From IMG/VR virus record IMGVR_UViG_3300032893_000122, positions 1 through 42,164 of that record: DNA of 42,164 bases, one strand, 5' to 3'. Position 1 is the stretch's first letter. Each line of letters begins with the position of its first letter. The stretch comes from a virus. The translations under genes and the position numbers were made by a program. The notes under the pieces were generated by a model. That model saw nothing but the letters and a program-made list of their open reading frames with translations, was not told the origin of the DNA and did no database searches. This document shows, piece by piece, positions 8,194 through 16,300 of the stretch.

Positions 8194-8224
8194 CATGGTA
8201 TTATCTCTACGGGATAATACCATG
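8194..8224 (+). promoter_or_regulatory. 12-bp perfect hairpin enclosing the GIY-YIG start codon
   Basis: CATGGTATTATC (8194-8205) pairs perfectly with GATAATACCATG (8213-8224) around a 7-nt loop. The start codon of the following endonuclease gene (8222-8224) is the last triplet of the right arm, so folding would hide it. An in-frame ATG at 8195 is the left-arm mirror. Phage T4 intron endonuclease genes are known to be kept silent by stem-loops that hide their initiation region; a similar role is inferred here. Confidence 0.65.
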
Positions 8225-8869
8225 AACAACTTTTACGTTTATCAGTACCTGAGAGCCAATAGTAGTAAGCATGGAGTTGCAGGGTCGCCTTATTACATTG
8301 GAAAGGGTGTTGGTCGCAGGGCTTGGGCAAGGCATCGTAAAGTTCGACCGCCCAAGAATCAGGCACTTATTGAAATCCTTGCTAAAGACTTATCTGAAGC
8401 TGATGCTTATCAAGCTGAAATGCTTTTGATTCATCTTTACGGCAGGATCAACAAAGGAACAGGTTGTCTTTGGAATTTTACCGATGGTGGTGATGCTCCC
8501 CCTACACTAAGAGGTGACCATCACCCGATGAGTGGTAAGAAACACTCACCTGAATCCAAAGCCAAAATGGCCGCAGCCAAATTAGGACGTAAGACCGGTC
8601 CTCATAATGCTAAGTGGAATGCCAATATCGCAGCGAGTCTTACTGGATTGGTAAAATCCCCTGAAACTCGTTGCAACATTTCCCGAGCACGCAAAGGAAT
8701 TAAACCGATCCCCCGCTCATCAGAACATCGTGAGGCGATTCGTCAGGCTAAGTTAGGTGTAAGTCGTCCTGATATGGTGTCAGGTTCGGTATTACAGGTT
8801 AGGTCAGCACTTACTCGTACAGGGAGGAGGCGCGGACCATATAAAAGAAGAGAGAGAGAGACCAAATGA
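8222..8869 (+). CDS. GIY-YIG homing endonuclease, second subtype
   Basis: This 215-aa protein is a GIY-YIG nuclease of a subtype distinct from the one at 18-596. It opens FYVYQYLR and has the YIG motif in GSPYYIGKG (residues about 27-35). A basic WARHRKVRPPK segment follows, then the likely catalytic Glu in AYQAEMLLIHLYG and the conserved LWNFTDGG. The C-terminal half carries NUMOD3-like repeats (SPESKAKMAAAKLG, SPETRCNISRARKG, SSEHREAIRQAKLG) for DNA binding. It lies directly after the capsid gene and its stop overlaps the GroES-like start (ATGA). The start at 8222 is inside a hairpin; 8195 is a weaker alternative that adds nine residues. It is homologous to the protein at 12816. Confidence 0.88.
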   Translation: MNNFYVYQYLRANSSKHGVAGSPYYIGKGVGRRAWARHRKVRPPKNQALIEILAKDLSEADAYQAEMLLIHLYGRINKGTGCLWNFTDGGDAPPTLRGDHHPMSGKKHSPESKAKMAAAKLGRKTGPHNAKWNANIAASLTGLVKSPETRCNISRARKGIKPIPRSSEHREAIRQAKLGVSRPDMVSGSVLQVRSALTRTGRRRGPYKRRERETK

Positions 8870-9357
8870 TTGAGCAAACAATCGACCGCCGCCGATTCAA
8901 AGGCGTTCCATCTGATGAAGTGCAAGCTACACCGGGTCTGTATGGCGATTCTGAAGAGAATTACTCAGCACTTGTTGAAGCTGAGACAGCACCCGTTGAA
9001 GCTGAGTCCCTTATCCAGTCCGCAGATGTAGTCTACGACAACCCCGTACCAATCTTTGATCGTATTTTAGTCCGCCGGATGGCTAAGGAGGCTAATTGGA
9101 ATGGCACTAAGATCGTCATTCCCGAGTCAGCACAGAAATCCCCGAATCGTGGCGTAGTAATCGCCACATCGGAGTTTTATATCGTTGAAGGCAAGCAGTT
9201 TCCTATGGCTGATTTAGTTCGGCAGGGAGATTTGGTGGTTTTCGGAGCATTCAACGTGGATGATGTTGAAGTCGATGGAGAAATCTACGGACTTCTCACC
9301 ATTTTCGATGTCAGGTTGATTCAGAAGCGGCATTATGTGACGCAGGGACTTGTCTAA
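8866..9357 (+). CDS. GroES-like co-chaperonin
   Basis: This 163-aa protein has a variable N-terminus of about 60 residues, then a GroES-like beta fold. It shows NPVPIFDRILVRRMAKE, where GroES has RPLxDRVLVKR, followed by GTKIVIPESAQKSPNRGVVIATSE. A LVRQGDLVVFGAFNVDDVEVDGEIYGLLTIFDVRLI segment corresponds to the usual KVGDxVLFgkY/E-V...dG..y.i....DI end. A phage co-chaperonin would work with host GroEL to fold capsid protein, and the gene is close behind the capsid gene, only one gene away. Length exceeds standard GroES (about 95) because of the N-terminal part. Confidence 0.85.
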   Translation: MIEQTIDRRRFKGVPSDEVQATPGLYGDSEENYSALVEAETAPVEAESLIQSADVVYDNPVPIFDRILVRRMAKEANWNGTKIVIPESAQKSPNRGVVIATSEFYIVEGKQFPMADLVRQGDLVVFGAFNVDDVEVDGEIYGLLTIFDVRLIQKRHYVTQGLV

Positions 9358-10097
9358 TGCCGGGGATATTCGCAGGATCGGTCCCGCCGGAGAGGCTGAA
9401 GTGCCCGTGGTACTTTCAGCAGCGAATTACTCAGGTGGGAGGCAAAAACAGATATGGGCAACCTAACTTCAAGCTTGCATGGGCTCAAACTGAGACCGTT
9501 CGACAAGGTGGAGAATGGGAAGCCGAGGGTGAAACCTTCACCGGCTATCAGGATGTACTGAAAGGTGATGGTCACCCACACTGGATGCTGATGCAATGGG
9601 TAGATGCGGGAATGTCCGCTGAGTTACCCCATCTTAGACCAGTATGCGATGTGGCTTGGTATGACGAGAATCGGTGTCATAGGACAGGTTTGAGTCTGCT
9701 GGGTGGTTACCCGTATCAAGGAAGTTATCAGATAGTTCTTCCGTTAGTAGCCAAGGTTAAGATCGAGAATAAGCTGTACATCGAAGCTTTTCCTTTGTCT
9801 ACGGAAATCATCAATATGATGGTTCCCATCATCGTAGCCAGTATGGAAGTTTCCCTTAAGGCTAAGATGATGTTCCTGAAAGACCAAGAGGAACTGGAAG
9901 AGGATGCTCGGGCGAAGGTTTTTGAGGACATTTATCAGAATGTCAAGCGGAAGCCGACATTGGCCTCTACCGCGTGGTTAGAGGAAAAGCAACGGGCAAT
10001 CGAGAAACACTACAACGCAGCAGCGGTGGCTTTATTGGCACGCAACCGCAGGTTGCAAACGAATCGCCCACTGTCTGAGATAGTGGGACAAAAATAG
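9357..10097 (+). CDS. Conserved phage protein of unknown function
   Basis: This 246-aa protein starts in an overlap with the upstream stop (TAATG). It includes GLSLLGGYPYQGSYQIVLPL (residues about 106-125), a hydrophobic stretch EIINMMVPIIVASMEVS (about 150), and a long charged C-terminal helix with FLKDQEELEEDARAKVFEDIY. The pattern recalls a family found beside structural genes in several environmental phages, without known function. Trp- and Tyr-rich N-terminal segments suggest a compact beta domain. Virion or head-completion roles are possible. Confidence 0.7.
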   Translation: MPGIFAGSVPPERLKCPWYFQQRITQVGGKNRYGQPNFKLAWAQTETVRQGGEWEAEGETFTGYQDVLKGDGHPHWMLMQWVDAGMSAELPHLRPVCDVAWYDENRCHRTGLSLLGGYPYQGSYQIVLPLVAKVKIENKLYIEAFPLSTEIINMMVPIIVASMEVSLKAKMMFLKDQEELEEDARAKVFEDIYQNVKRKPTLASTAWLEEKQRAIEKHYNAAAVALLARNRRLQTNRPLSEIVGQK

Positions 10098-10108
10098 GAG
10101 AGACTTAA

Positions 10109-10924
10109 ATGGCTGGAACCAAAGAATGGGTTAGCCCCCAAGAGTGCTATGACAAATCGGTTGAAGTGAACGAGGCTCTATTCCCATCGGTTGTTTACGA
10201 TGTAATCAAGAGCGAGAAACCAAGAATTCCGATTTACATTTACAACACCGCGAATTTGTATCACAACGTTCAACGTCCACCCAACCACCCGCGTTTGTAT
10301 ATCAAGGCGTGCCCACCGGGTGAGCCGTGGGTTTTGGTTGGGCAGATTCAACACCCGTTCACTGAAGTCGATTATGACCAGAACGGCAACAAGATCGTCA
10401 ATGACAATCTGGATGGATTCAAGGAAGCCACCCGGATGCTCAATCCGTTGAACTGGGGCACTGACCAGAATGTGGATACGGATGTGAGCGAGTTGGGCGC
10501 TGCGAGTTATGGACAGAACCTTAACTCTTATGGCGTGTTCTGGTCGGTGAATTATCCGCCCACGGATCAGGAATTGGCTGCTGCCCGTGCTCGTGTTGAA
10601 AAGACTTTCCTCCGGGAACTGGCTACGCTTACTGAGATTGAAGCCAAGGACCCGAAGGGCGTATTTGAAAGAGTCAATCGGATTTCTCATGCTGCGGCTG
10701 AGATGTTTCCTGAAGATCGTACATGGCACCGCACCAATCTGAAGGAGAAGACTTCATTTGGAAAGCTACCATGCCCAGCTTGTGGAGAGCCCATCAACAA
10801 GGGCGCGATTATCTGCAAGTCCTGTGATGCTGTTTTCGACGAAGAGGCAGCGCGTAAATTCTTTCCCGGTAAGTTCTCCAAGGCGGGACGCCCACCCAAG
10901 AAGGAAGAAGTCACCGAGGAATAA
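10109..10924 (+). CDS. Phage protein with C-terminal zinc ribbon
   Basis: This 271-aa protein has an ATG preceded by AGGAGAG. The first 200 residues show no recognised domain; the region GEPWVLVGQIQHPF to ELGAASYGQNLNSYGVFWS looks like a mixed beta fold. Residues about 222-245 form a zinc ribbon, CPACGEPINKGAIICKSCDAVFD (two CxxC pairs spaced about 13), followed by a basic tail FSKAGRPPKK. The ribbon could bind nucleic acid or stabilise a virion protein. It lies between capsid-associated and tail genes. Confidence 0.7.
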   Translation: MAGTKEWVSPQECYDKSVEVNEALFPSVVYDVIKSEKPRIPIYIYNTANLYHNVQRPPNHPRLYIKACPPGEPWVLVGQIQHPFTEVDYDQNGNKIVNDNLDGFKEATRMLNPLNWGTDQNVDTDVSELGAASYGQNLNSYGVFWSVNYPPTDQELAAARARVEKTFLRELATLTEIEAKDPKGVFERVNRISHAAAEMFPEDRTWHRTNLKEKTSFGKLPCPACGEPINKGAIICKSCDAVFDEEAARKFFPGKFSKAGRPPKKEEVTEE

Positions 10925-10931
10925 CAAGCTT

Positions 10932-11018
10932 TTGGTGGAGCGTATAGAGTAATCCTCGATGCACGGAGGGGAAGCTAGGTCTCTCCCTTACCCCCTTTGG
11001 CTCTATACGTTCTACCAA
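10932..11018 (+). promoter_or_regulatory. 18-bp stem, large hairpin before mini GIY-YIG
   Basis: Bases 10932-10949 pair with 11001-11018 over 18 positions, including a perfect CGTATAGAG / CTCTATACG core and two G-U pairs; the G-U pairs point to an RNA stem rather than a DNA palindrome. The roughly 50-nt loop holds smaller G-rich and C-rich tracts. It ends 9 nt before the start codon of the shortened GIY-YIG gene. A control or insertion-boundary role is possible. Confidence 0.6.
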
Positions 11019-11027
11019 CTGTTGACT

Positions 11028-11177
11028 ATGGGATACATTTACTTAATCCGCAATTTGGTAAATGGAAAAGGGTATGTGGGTCAGACCACTAATCTTCTTA
11101 AGCGTTGGATTCAACATAAAGGTAAACCGTGGACTGAGGCGCGTCGGTCGGCACAAATTAAGAGGAAATCATTGTGA
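11028..11177 (+). pseudogene. Miniaturised GIY-YIG endonuclease
   Basis: This 49-aa ORF joins an N-terminus MGYIYLIRNLVNGKGYVGQT, nearly identical to the endonuclease at 18-596, directly to that family's C-terminus GKPWTEARRSAQIKRK. The middle is missing, including the catalytic Glu helix, the GYN motif and the NUMOD3 modules, so it cannot be an active nuclease. It looks like an in-frame internal deletion, though a small DNA-binding or regulatory protein is conceivable. DNA divergence from the full copy shows it is not a recent copy. No good ribosome site precedes it. Its stop overlaps the next gene's GTG start. Confidence 0.75.
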
Positions 11178-12010
11178 GTGTGACAAATCAACAAAATTAC
11201 CCTTCGTTGGAAACCATCGCTAACTTAGTTAGAACTCTTGTCAATGATGATAAGAAAGGTGCGACAGGAACTCCCGGAGAGGGGCAAATTCTAACCGATA
11301 CATCAGTTACGTTACAGAATTTGATGAATTCGGCTATTCGGGACACTTATAGAGACGTAAGAATCTCTGGTCAGCCCACTCTTATCAAGGATAACTACGT
11401 TTTATATGCTCTTCCTGAGGTGAATTCACCTCTTGGAGTTGGAGTAGCCAATCCCGCCGTTCAGACTTCGCTTCAATTCACAGGATATTTCGACGGGTTG
11501 CTGATGTGGCCTAACTTTACCCTTCCCAGCGATCTTCTCTTTCCACTGGAAATGTGGGAACGCCAGAATTTGGGAGCAACCAACCCCAATCAATTCGTTC
11601 CCATGCACCAAGCTGAAGATTCCCTCTCTCCTCGTATGCAATACAACTCATTAGGGGAGTGGGAATGGCGAACGGATGGCATCTGGTTCCATGGAGCGTT
11701 GCTTCAGACTGACATCAGGCTCCGTTACCTCTGCACATATACGGATTTGGCTTTCACTGCTCCCACCATTGACTGGAACAACACCTTTGTTCCGATTATG
11801 GACTCTCAGGAATGCATCGCGGATAAAATCGCGGTTCGTTACTCCGCCCGTCTTGGTGGCGATGCTTTGACGGAAGCCAAAGCCGCCGCTGCAACCTCTT
11901 TGCTGAAGCTGCGTCAGCAAGTATCGAGAATGCGTCAAGAGAAAGACTACGTGTTCCCGATTTTCGGCAGCAATCATAATTCCTCGCCGGGAGAAAGATT
12001 GCTCTGGTAG
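11174..12010 (+). CDS. Head-tail adaptor-like protein
   Basis: This 278-aa protein probably forms the adaptor ring below the portal, in the position of P22 gp4 / T7 gp11. It begins with helical YPSLETIANLVRTLVNDDKKG and DTSVTLQNLMNSAIRDTYRDVR, has a central beta-rich region, and ends in a helical segment with CIADKIAVRYSARLGGDALTEAKAAAATSLLKLRQQ. Adaptors of this kind have an N-terminal helical bundle built from repeat helices and a beta insertion. It directly precedes tail-nozzle genes. A GTG start is used because it overlaps the upstream stop; a second GTG lies two codons later. The role is inferred from order and secondary-structure pattern. Confidence 0.6.
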   Translation: MSVTNQQNYPSLETIANLVRTLVNDDKKGATGTPGEGQILTDTSVTLQNLMNSAIRDTYRDVRISGQPTLIKDNYVLYALPEVNSPLGVGVANPAVQTSLQFTGYFDGLLMWPNFTLPSDLLFPLEMWERQNLGATNPNQFVPMHQAEDSLSPRMQYNSLGEWEWRTDGIWFHGALLQTDIRLRYLCTYTDLAFTAPTIDWNNTFVPIMDSQECIADKIAVRYSARLGGDALTEAKAAAATSLLKLRQQVSRMRQEKDYVFPIFGSNHNSSPGERLLW

Positions 12011-12047
12011 TTTAACCTCTAACCAATCCTTATAAAGGACAATCACT

Positions 12048-12740
12048 ATGGCAACAGCAACTCTAACTCAAACTGTGTTCAACGCCCCTTATGGGCTTGA
12101 CATCACTCAAACCCGCATCTTCCTGCGTGGCTTGCTCAGCTTCGGTGCCGGTAACTACGTGGCTGGGGGCATTCTGCCCAATCTTGGCGTAGAAGCGTTC
12201 TCACCGCCAGTTCCCACTTATCTGGAGCCGCTGCAAGATGTGAGCGGGGCAAATGTGCTGATTGGCACTTACACCACGCCGACCCTGATTAACCTCACGG
12301 GTATTACGGTCTCTGGTACTACTGTAACCCTTCTTACTAACTCCAGTAAAGTTCCTTCGGTCGGTCAGTTTGTCACTCTTCAGAATTTCACCAACGCGGC
12401 TTCTTTCCCGTTGAATGGTGTTACTGCTCAAGTGACGGCTGCTACTGCGGGTACGTCGTTTGTAGTCACGGTTACGACAACCGCCACCACTGTCACTGAT
12501 AATGGTGTGGCTGCGATTGTTATCGGACCGGATGAGGAAAGTGCAGCCAGTATTTCTGGTTCTGGCTTTGTGTATGTCTACAACAAGACAAATGCAACCA
12601 TCCAGATTTTCCAGACCGGCTACGGTGCAACTTCGCCCCCAACCCCGGATGCTCTCGCCGAGTATCCCAACGGCACTGCTCTCACGTCCGCGATTTTGAA
12701 TGACATCATTCATTTCACGGCCTCGTGGGTGCGCCAGTAA
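12048..12740 (+). CDS. Beta-rich virion structural protein
   Basis: This 230-aa protein has a good ribosome site (AAAGGA) and a distinctive Thr/Val/Gly-rich composition. The central part TLINLTGITVSGTTVTLLTNSSKVPSVGQFVTLQNF resembles an Ig-like or beta-sandwich decoration fold. The N-terminus contains IFLRGLLSFGAGNYVAGGILP and the C-terminal end is LTSAILNDIIHFTASWVRQ. It could be a capsid decoration or minor structural protein, as short beta-sandwich proteins near the adaptor often are. No enzyme motif is visible. Confidence 0.65.
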   Translation: MATATLTQTVFNAPYGLDITQTRIFLRGLLSFGAGNYVAGGILPNLGVEAFSPPVPTYLEPLQDVSGANVLIGTYTTPTLINLTGITVSGTTVTLLTNSSKVPSVGQFVTLQNFTNAASFPLNGVTAQVTAATAGTSFVVTVTTTATTVTDNGVAAIVIGPDEESAASISGSGFVYVYNKTNATIQIFQTGYGATSPPTPDALAEYPNGTALTSAILNDIIHFTASWVRQ

Positions 12741-12757
12741 GCATTTTGTTGCCATAT

Positions 12758-12795
12758 TCGCCGTGCCGGGTTACGCGAGTAATCCGGTGCGGTGG
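12758..12795 (+). promoter_or_regulatory. 17-bp RNA hairpin capped by a GCGA tetraloop
   Basis: Bases 12761-12774 pair with 12779-12792 around the GNRA-type loop GCGA (12775-12778). All 14 positions pair, three of them as G-U. Three more outer pairs extend it to 17. The G-U pairs and GNRA loop suggest selection at RNA level. No U-tract follows, so it is not a typical intrinsic terminator. It lies between a structural gene and a GIY-YIG gene. Confidence 0.65.
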
Positions 12796-12815
12796 TTTGT
12801 CACTGAGGAATAAGA

Positions 12816-13310
12816 ATGGCACATAATGCTGATTTTTACATTTACGAATATCTTCGTTCTCGTGCTTCTGAGCATGGTCCGGTTGGCTCTCCTTATTATG
12901 TGGGGAAGGGTCGTCATGGGCGTGCTTTTAATAAAGCCCATCGTGTGCGTCCTCCCAAAGATAAAGCTAACATCATTTTTGTGGCTAAAAATCTAGCCGA
13001 AGATGAGGCTTTTCAAATGGAAAAAGAATTGATTGCTTTTTATGGGAGAGTAGCTATAGGTACTGGGTGTTTACAGAATTTAACTGATGGAGGAGAGGGG
13101 CACGCTGGTCATTCCCCATCAGCGGAAACCAGAATTAAGCTTAGTAAAGCGGTGAGTCTAGCAAAAAGAGGCATAAAACAATCCCCGGAACATAGAGCAG
13201 CTTTATCCAAGGTTAGAAAGGGTTGTACCCCTTGGAATAAAGGAAAGAGTATTCCTTGGACTAAGAAGGCATACGAAGCACGCGGCTTGAGGTGTCCAAG
13301 TGAGTCATAA
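12816..13310 (+). CDS. GIY-YIG homing endonuclease, second subtype
   Basis: This 164-aa protein is a close relative of the one at 8222-8869. FYIYEYLRSRASEHGPVGSPYYVGKG carries the GIY-YIG core, AFQMEKELIAFYGR holds the likely catalytic Glu, and QNLTDGGEGHAGHS follows. It has fewer C-terminal NUMOD3-like modules (SAETRIKLSKAVSLAKRG, SPEHRAALSKVRKG) and ends with a basic NKGKSIPWTKKAYEARG. The stop overlaps the GTG start of the large tail gene. A ribosome site GAGGAA sits just downstream of the hairpin at 12758-12795. The lower GC content than neighbouring tail genes suits late acquisition. Confidence 0.88.
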   Translation: MAHNADFYIYEYLRSRASEHGPVGSPYYVGKGRHGRAFNKAHRVRPPKDKANIIFVAKNLAEDEAFQMEKELIAFYGRVAIGTGCLQNLTDGGEGHAGHSPSAETRIKLSKAVSLAKRGIKQSPEHRAALSKVRKGCTPWNKGKSIPWTKKAYEARGLRCPSES

Positions 13311-16300
13311 CCTCAAAGGCAGGGCACAAGCACAATTAGAGACCTTCTCAGGCACAATCACTATCGCTCAGGCTCATGATTTACCTGAAGGCGGTTCGCC
13401 AAGAAACCAGAACATGGATTTCTCCGTCGGCTCTGTCTTTACCCGGCAGGGACTTCAGAACCCTTTCACTTATGAAAGCGGTGCAGCCGGACCGAACGGT
13501 GGTGGGGCTGCTGTCGATGTCCCTATTGGTGGATTGGTCTGGAATAATCCCGGCAATGTGTTGGTAAACACGGGCGTTTACGCCACGGTTAATCTCATTC
13601 AGGGGGCGGTGCATCCTACTTTGTCTATCACGGCTAGTGGATGGACTAACCCGTCCTATGCTACATCTACAAACCCCTCTCAATATGCCAGTGTTCCCGC
13701 CAACATCACTGGTAACCTTCTTCATATCGCCTGTTCGGGGTTGTCGATCCCTTCTAATGTCACGGTGACAGGAATCGCCGTCACATTCGACGCATGGGGA
13801 TACAATCTCAATACGCTTCCTACCTTAGTTTCAATCGTTGTGAATGATGTACTCTCGGAGCAGGAATCGACGGGTTCCATCACTGGTACGCCTACTAGCT
13901 ATCTGGCTGGTGGAGATAATGATACCTTTGGTCTGAGTAATTGCACACCGGCTAATATGAATGCCGGGTTTGAAGTTTTGATCCATGGTGGTACCCCTTC
14001 CATCATCGGCGGCACCAACCTGAACAATTTGGTGATTACGGTTTATTATTCCCAAGCCAACACTGATGCTCTCCAAGTGACTGGTTTTGGTCTATCCGTC
14101 CCGAGCGATTACACACCGCAGGGCATTGTTGTAAATGTCAAGCTACAATCCCCGGTTGATGTCTATAGTTTGAGTTGTCAAATGCTCAAGGCGGGTGTGC
14201 CTGTCGGCGTTGCCGAATCCACCAAAGTTGTCCCAGTTAATACTCGCCAAGTTTTTGGAAACATCAACTATCTCTTTGGAGAATCGTGGGTAGCTTCCGA
14301 TTTCAATAACATCGACTTTGGTTTGAGGCTTACTGCAAATGGCGGGAACAACACCGTTATTGGCGTGGGATATATCACCGTCACCGTTTACCTCAAACCC
14401 ACGAAGACCAATTTCAATTACGTCACAACGTATGAGGATGATTTTGGGAATATTAAAACCCTCGCTGAAGATGCGGACGGAGCATGGTGGTATGAGAATG
14501 TTACTACTACTCCAAATGTGCTCTATCCTCTTTTCACCGGACCACCGGCAGGAACTTTCGCTTCGTCTTTCACAGCATCTTCTCGCCAATATATTGCTTT
14601 AGCTGATGATACAGCGACAGGCAATTACCCACCCCAACAGGTGGTTGGAACCACAGGTGAACTGACGGGCTGGAACGACCGTGTGTCTCAAGTCGGACCG
14701 GGTGCTCCTCCTTCCTTCACAGGAACCCTAGCTTCGAGCAACAACATCCAAATCACGGCGTACAACTATCCGGCGTCCCCACCGGCTGGAATCTTGGTTT
14801 TAACCGCCTCTAATACACTCAGTGCGGGTGAGGTTGTTAAAATCATCGCCCCTGTTGGCGATCCGCTCCATCCTTTGAACAATATGCTGTTCAATGTGCT
14901 GGGCACGGGGCTCTCCACGAGTGAATTCGAAATCTCCACAAGCTTGGTCATAGGATCGGGATCGACTACGGCTATCGCGGCCTCTCAATACACGTATCCG
15001 ATTGAGCCATCGCCTTCCGGCATAACTCAGTTTCCATTTTGGAATGAAGCGCAGGGGTATCAAAATAATCTGAATGCTATCGTTCAGAGTGCCTCAGTGG
15101 GCTCCGTAGATGCCGGTAATGTGGTCACGATTTACTACCTGAATGCCTACGTTCATCAGACCGGCATAGACGCGAACCTTTCGAAATACGTTCAGCAGCA
15201 AAAGTTTCCCGTTTATGTGTATGTGAGCGGCACCAATCTTCCTGTAGCCAACGGAACTCAATTGGTGACCAGCATCGGTATCGCTACCCCACCCGGTGGT
15301 GGAGACGAGTGCTACTACTTCACATTCAATGTTGCGTCATCGGCTTATGTCAGACTGGGTAGCGGAACTCATGCGGGAACCCAGCCCGGTCAATACCAAT
15401 TGACTATCGCCACAGTGAATACTGTGCTGCCTCTTCCCGGAATTGAAACCGGAGACAGCATCACCATCTCAGGAGACCCGGTTCCTGAATGGGATAATAC
15501 ATGGACGGTTCTCAACTCCCTGAACTCCGGTTCCTATTCCATCTCTCAAACCTCCATGACCGCTGGTGTGGCTACGTACGGATGGTCTTTGTCCGGTGGC
15601 ACGCTTATTCCTCCGGCTGTTGGCGATCTGGTGACGGTCACGGGAACTCTGAACGGCAATGGAATCTTCAATGTTACCGATGCTGTAATTGCTTCAGTCA
15701 CTGGAACTTCCTCCGGCGTCTTCACCGTAGCTGGGTTTGGTAATCAGAACTTTGGCACAGAGTCGGAAGATGGTTTGGCTACAACTTCGGGAACCATGTT
15801 CCAGATTGATCCCGGACCGCTTGGACTTGGCAACCCATCCGTCAATCCCATTTATGGCAATTCGGGCGGTGGATATATCACTCTTGTGGGCTCTACTTCA
15901 GTTGTAGTTGCTCCCGGAACTCGCAAAGGTACAGTGTTCTTTATCTCCCGCAATGGATACTGGACTCGCTGCGCCCCAACCGTGCAATTTACCATCAATG
16001 AAAACACCAACTACATCTTGGTGTCCAACATTCCGATTGGACCGCCCAATGTTGTGGCTCGTGCTATCGTGCTTACAGAAGCGGGTCAGGAAGGTGTGCC
16101 CGGAGCCAGTTATTACACTATTCCAGAGCCAGTTAGCTTCGTTTATAACGGAGTAACTTATCTCTCGTCTTCATTTTTCATCAATGACAATGTGACTACC
16201 AACGCCAAGCTTACTTTTCAAGATGCCACGCTTCTCAATGCCACGGAAGTGGACATCGAGGGTCAAAACTTGTTCCAGCTTGGCGAACTTGGTGACTCGG

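Noticed and set aside
12758-12795. Intrinsic terminator
   Set aside because: The stem is strong but the following bases (TTTGTCAC) are not a U-tract, and essential tail genes lie downstream.
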